Source of the DNA: an uncultured Caryophanales bacterium
GTDB taxonomy: Bacteria > Bacillota_I > Bacilli_A > RFN20 > CAG-826
Reading direction: 5' to 3'
Assembly (NCBI GenBank): GCA_946403545.1
Contig: CAMJAG010000045.1
Span: 1 to 8,509 of the forward strand
Length of the DNA stretch: 8,509 nt
Shown: positions 6,531 through 8,509 of the stretch, one piece after another
How positions within the stretch are numbered: the stretch's first letter is position 1
Layout: each line of letters opens with the position of its first letter
Program-made: the position numbers and the translations under genes
Notes under the pieces: generated by a model
The model's database searches: none
Told to the model about the DNA's origin: nothing
The model's input: only the letters and a program-made list of their open reading frames with translations

Positions 6531-7570
6531 GCTATTTTCTCCTTTCTTTTCCTAAAAACGAATATTCTTTGAACAAAGAAACTTACAATATACATTGTAA
6601 CCTCAACTAGAATCTTTGCAAGAATATCATACATTCCACAGACATTAACAAGTACCCAAAGTAAACCTGAATTCACTAATAAAATAGATACTGCTAAGGC
6701 AGTATATTTAAGTGCGGCTAGCCATACATTATCTTTGCTTTTAAAAACTAACTTATAGTTAAGAGTAAAGTTCACACTAGCGGAGCACACTCTTGCTATA
6801 ACATTTCTTGCGATAAGCCAAAACTTCCAATCACATGGAATAAGTTTTAATAATGAGAAAACTCCTAAGTCTACTAAGAAACCAATCATAGAACTAATTG
6901 AGAATTTAATGACTTCTTTAAAAATTCTCATTGTATCTTTAAAAGCGTTATAGTGAGTTCCTTTATTATCATCTATATAAATAGTAGCGATTGTTACTTC
7001 CTTAATAGGAATTTTATGTTTTGTACATTCAAGCAAAACATTCATTTCATATTCATATCTATCGCCTTTAACAAGTCTAAATTGATCCATTAATTTTGAA
7101 TTCCACGCTCTTAGACCTGTTTGAGTGTCATAGAGTCTTTTTCTAGTGAAAATGAAAAAGCTCATTCTTGCCATAAAGTTTCCAAATCTAGATTTAAATG
7201 GACAACTCTTATCAAACTTTCTACTACCTAAAATAAGTGAGTCTTTTTCTTTTTCACTTTCTTCACAAATCTTGATTGCATCGGATACTTTGTGTTGACC
7301 ATCACTATCTAAAGTGACTACTGTATATTCTTCTTTATTATTGCCTTCGATATAATCTAGACCATATTTCAAAGCGTAACCTTTACCACGATTTTCTTCG
7401 TAGGCTAAAACAGTTACATAGTCTGGTAATTCATCAAAAAAACGTTGGTAATCCTTGCCACTTCCATCATTAACTACCACAATTGAAAAGCCATTCTCAT
7501 GTAATTCTTCCACTAAAGGGAATAAATGAGAATCTGGTTCATATGATGGAATGAGCGCAATTCGTTTCAT
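6527..7570 (-). CDS. GT2 glycosyltransferase fused to a GtrA-like membrane domain
   Basis: The 347-residue protein has two parts. Residues 1-215 are a GT-A fold of family 2, dolichyl-phosphate-mannose-synthase-like: IPSYEPD at 7-13, VVVNDGSG at 31-38, NRGKGYALK at 60-68, the DxD motif DSDGQH at 88-93, and QTGLRAW at 150-156. Residues 223-337 hold four helices of the GtrA type, with the typical ARVCSASVNFTLNYKLVF at 259-276 and the ending QRIFVFRKR at 334-342. Such enzymes load a sugar from a nucleotide donor onto a polyprenyl phosphate, and GtrA domains are proposed to help move that lipid-sugar across the membrane. The sugar is unknown. The TGA stop overlaps the ATG of the phosphodiester glycosidase. 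The ATG has no good ribosome binding site; a small hairpin lies just before it. The domain calls are strong. Confidence 0.92.
   Translation of the reverse strand: MKRIALIPSYEPDSHLFPLVEELHENGFSIVVVNDGSGKDYQRFFDELPDYVTVLAYEENRGKGYALKYGLDYIEGNNKEEYTVVTLDSDGQHKVSDAIKICEESEKEKDSLILGSRKFDKSCPFKSRFGNFMARMSFFIFTRKRLYDTQTGLRAWNSKLMDQFRLVKGDRYEYEMNVLLECTKHKIPIKEVTIATIYIDDNKGTHYNAFKDTMRIFKEVIKFSISSMIGFLVDLGVFSLLKLIPCDWKFWLIARNVIARVCSASVNFTLNYKLVFKSKDNVWLAALKYTALAVSILLVNSGLLWVLVNVCGMYDILAKILVEVTMYIVSFFVQRIFVFRKRKEKIA
6539..6545 (-). promoter_or_regulatory. Ribosome binding site of the phosphodiester glycosidase gene
   Basis: AAAGGAG lies 8 bases before the ATG at 6528-6530, inside the last codons of the GT2-GtrA gene. 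It confirms the start and shows that the glycosidase can be translated independently in spite of the 4-base gene overlap. Confidence 0.8.
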
Positions 7571-7574
7571 AAAA

Positions 7575-7593
7575 ATAGGTCTTTCTTACCTAT
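7575..7593 (-). promoter_or_regulatory. Small hairpin directly before the GT2-GtrA start
   Basis: On the minus strand, ATAGGT (7593-7588) pairs with ACCTAT (7580-7575) over the purine loop AAGAAAG, and TTTT follows immediately before the ATG at 7570. If transcribed from upstream it could act as a weak attenuator or shape ribosome access. The stem is only 6 base pairs, so chance is possible. Confidence 0.3.
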
Positions 7594-7599
7594 ATAACA
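7591..7599 (-). promoter_or_regulatory. Candidate extended -10 promoter for the GT2-GtrA operon
   Basis: TGTTATATA on the minus strand resembles an extended -10 (TGn followed by a TATAAT-like hexamer). It would start transcription about 14 bases before the GT2-GtrA ATG. A 20-base AT-only palindrome abuts it upstream and no TTGACA-like -35 is seen. Evidence is modest. Confidence 0.3.
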
Positions 7600-7619
7600 A
7601 ATAATTTTTAAAAATTATT
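7600..7619. repeat. 20-base perfect AT-only palindrome between antiporter and GT2-GtrA genes
   Basis: AATAATTTTT followed directly by its reverse complement AAAAATTATT forms a perfect 20-base inverted repeat 7 bases after the antiporter stop. It has no GC pairs and no loop, and no T-tract follows on the minus strand, so it is a poor terminator. Its place just upstream of a possible -10 fits an operator or a bent AT-rich promoter element equally well. Confidence 0.45.
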
Positions 7620-7626
7620 GGTAATA

Positions 7627-8509
7627 TTATTTAATTTCTCCAGCCTTTTGTAAAGATATTTTTGTTATGACTGGACCAATAAGTTCGTAAATAATTGTAG
7701 ACATTAAAATACACGCAACAATAATTGCACCTAAATCATGTCCACTACCTAGAGTTTTAGAAGCACTAGTAGCTAAACCAATAGCGACACCCGCTTGAGG
7801 AATTAATGTAAATCCAAAATACTTTTTCACTTGAGGTTCACATCTAGTTATTCCCATAGAGAAATAGCTACCTGTATATTTACCTGCCGCTCTAAATACG
7901 ACATAAATAAGAGAAATAATTAATAAAATTGAAAATTTATTAGAAATAAATATTGTAAGATCCAAGTTAGCACCACTTAAAACAAAGAATAACATATATA
8001 TAGTTGCGGTAACTTGATCAATTCTATCCATTGTGGAACTGTATGATTTAAATGTATTAATAAATACTGCGCTAGAAATCATACACATTAATAAATAAGA
8101 AAGTTCAATTCTTCCTAAGAATGGAACTTCTAAATTAAAGAATAAATAATAGATACCAATATTTGCTGCAATTGAAAAAATACAAAGCCCTACTCTATTT
8201 GCTCTAGATTTAAAAAATCTAGCTAAGAACGAAATTAAGAAACCAAATGCTGCTCCAATAACTAGCGAAAGAACAATTTCAGTAAGTGGTTTTACAATCA
8301 TTAAAACAACATTAGCGTCTCCACCATTTTGGATAGTTTTTGCTATGCCAAATAAAATAGAGAACATAATCAAAGCAGCGGCATCATCAAGTGCCACTAC
8401 AGGAAGTAATGTTCTAACAAGTGGTCCATCTGCTTTATATTGCTTAATAACTAACAATGTTGCCGCTGGTGCGGTTGCGCAACTTATCGCACTAAGAGTT
8501 AAAACTAGT
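7627..8509 (-). CDS. CPA2-type cation:proton antiporter, N-terminus cut by window edge
   Basis: The frame is open from the TAA stop at 7627 to the right edge and shows 293 residues; the N-terminal part lies outside. A TTG at 8455-8457 is an internal Leu codon, not the start, because the family signature continues upstream of it. Visible features are ATAPAAT at 11-17 (numbered from the edge), the adjacent Asp pair in ALDDAAA (41-42), which in CPA2 carriers forms the ion-binding site and usually goes with electrogenic exchange, RAAGKYTGSY at 206-215, and LIPQAGVAIGLA at 235-246. About seven or eight membrane helices are present. The protein stops after LQKAGEIK with no TrkA-type regulatory domain. 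Such carriers exchange Na+ or K+ for H+ at the membrane for pH and salt control. Whether it is co-transcribed with GT2-GtrA, 56 bases downstream, is unclear. Confidence 0.9.
   Translation of the reverse strand, partial: LVLTLSAISCATAPAATLLVIKQYKADGPLVRTLLPVVALDDAAALIMFSILFGIAKTIQNGGDANVVLMIVKPLTEIVLSLVIGAAFGFLISFLARFFKSRANRVGLCIFSIAANIGIYYLFFNLEVPFLGRIELSYLLMCMISSAVFINTFKSYSSTMDRIDQVTATIYMLFFVLSGANLDLTIFISNKFSILLIISLIYVVFRAAGKYTGSYFSMGITRCEPQVKKYFGFTLIPQAGVAIGLATSASKTLGSGHDLGAIIVACILMSTIIYELIGPVITKISLQKAGEIK

Noticed and set aside
8455..8457. TTG as the start of the antiporter
   Set aside because: The frame continues upstream to the window edge and includes the family signature ATAPAAT just before this codon.
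1..8509. Defence system, prophage, CRISPR array or other mobile cassette
   Set aside because: No nuclease, helicase, transposase, integrase, phage structural gene or regularly spaced repeat is visible; the genes are envelope, transport and regulatory functions with uniform base composition.

Overview
The window is AT-rich, tightly packed DNA with every gene on the minus strand. It looks like a low-GC Gram-positive (Bacillota), or a related wall-bearing lineage near the Mollicutes. Reasons: AAAGGAG-type ribosome binding sites, short U-tailed terminators, Bacilli/Clostridia-type families, and the standard code (TGA is used as a stop at 6527-6529 and tryptophans are TGG). I cannot name a species. 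There is no rRNA, tRNA, CRISPR array, insertion sequence or phage gene, and no gene-free stretch over 300 bases.

Layout in the direction of transcription, from the right edge to the left. (1) A CPA2-type cation:proton antiporter, cut at its N-terminus by the right edge (7627 to beyond 8509). (2) After a 56-base gap, a cell-envelope cluster: a GT2 glycosyltransferase fused to a GtrA membrane domain, a membrane-anchored phosphodiester glycosidase (NAGPA-type) overlapping it by 4 bases, and a small four-helix membrane protein overlapping the glycosidase by 23 bases. (3) A membrane-bound XRE-family regulator followed by one strong and one possible hairpin terminator (4363-4412). (4) A single-gene GT4 glycosyltransferase unit ending in a strong hairpin terminator (3058-3092). 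(5) A three-gene unit with 2-base gaps: membrane-anchored alpha/beta hydrolase, 12-helix MFS transporter, and a zinc-dependent phospholipase C-like protein cut at its C-terminus by the left edge.

Both edge genes are partial and easy to miss: the phospholipase-like gene lacks its stop, and the antiporter reads openly past an internal TTG to the edge. Three starts need moving inward from the longest reading frame: GT4 to ATG 4297 (strong ribosome binding site), hydrolase to ATG 3029 and XRE to ATG 5020 (a TATAAT element lies on or beside the longer start). The last two may give leaderless or nearly leaderless mRNAs.

The common theme is the envelope: lipid-linked sugar transfer, sugar phosphodiester cleavage, glycolipid synthesis, membrane transport and lipid/ester hydrolysis. 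I see no clear sign of a wholly new system. The most interesting items are the GT2-GtrA/glycosidase/four-helix protein cluster, a hairpin that could mask the GT4 ribosome binding site, and the possible leaderless promoters.
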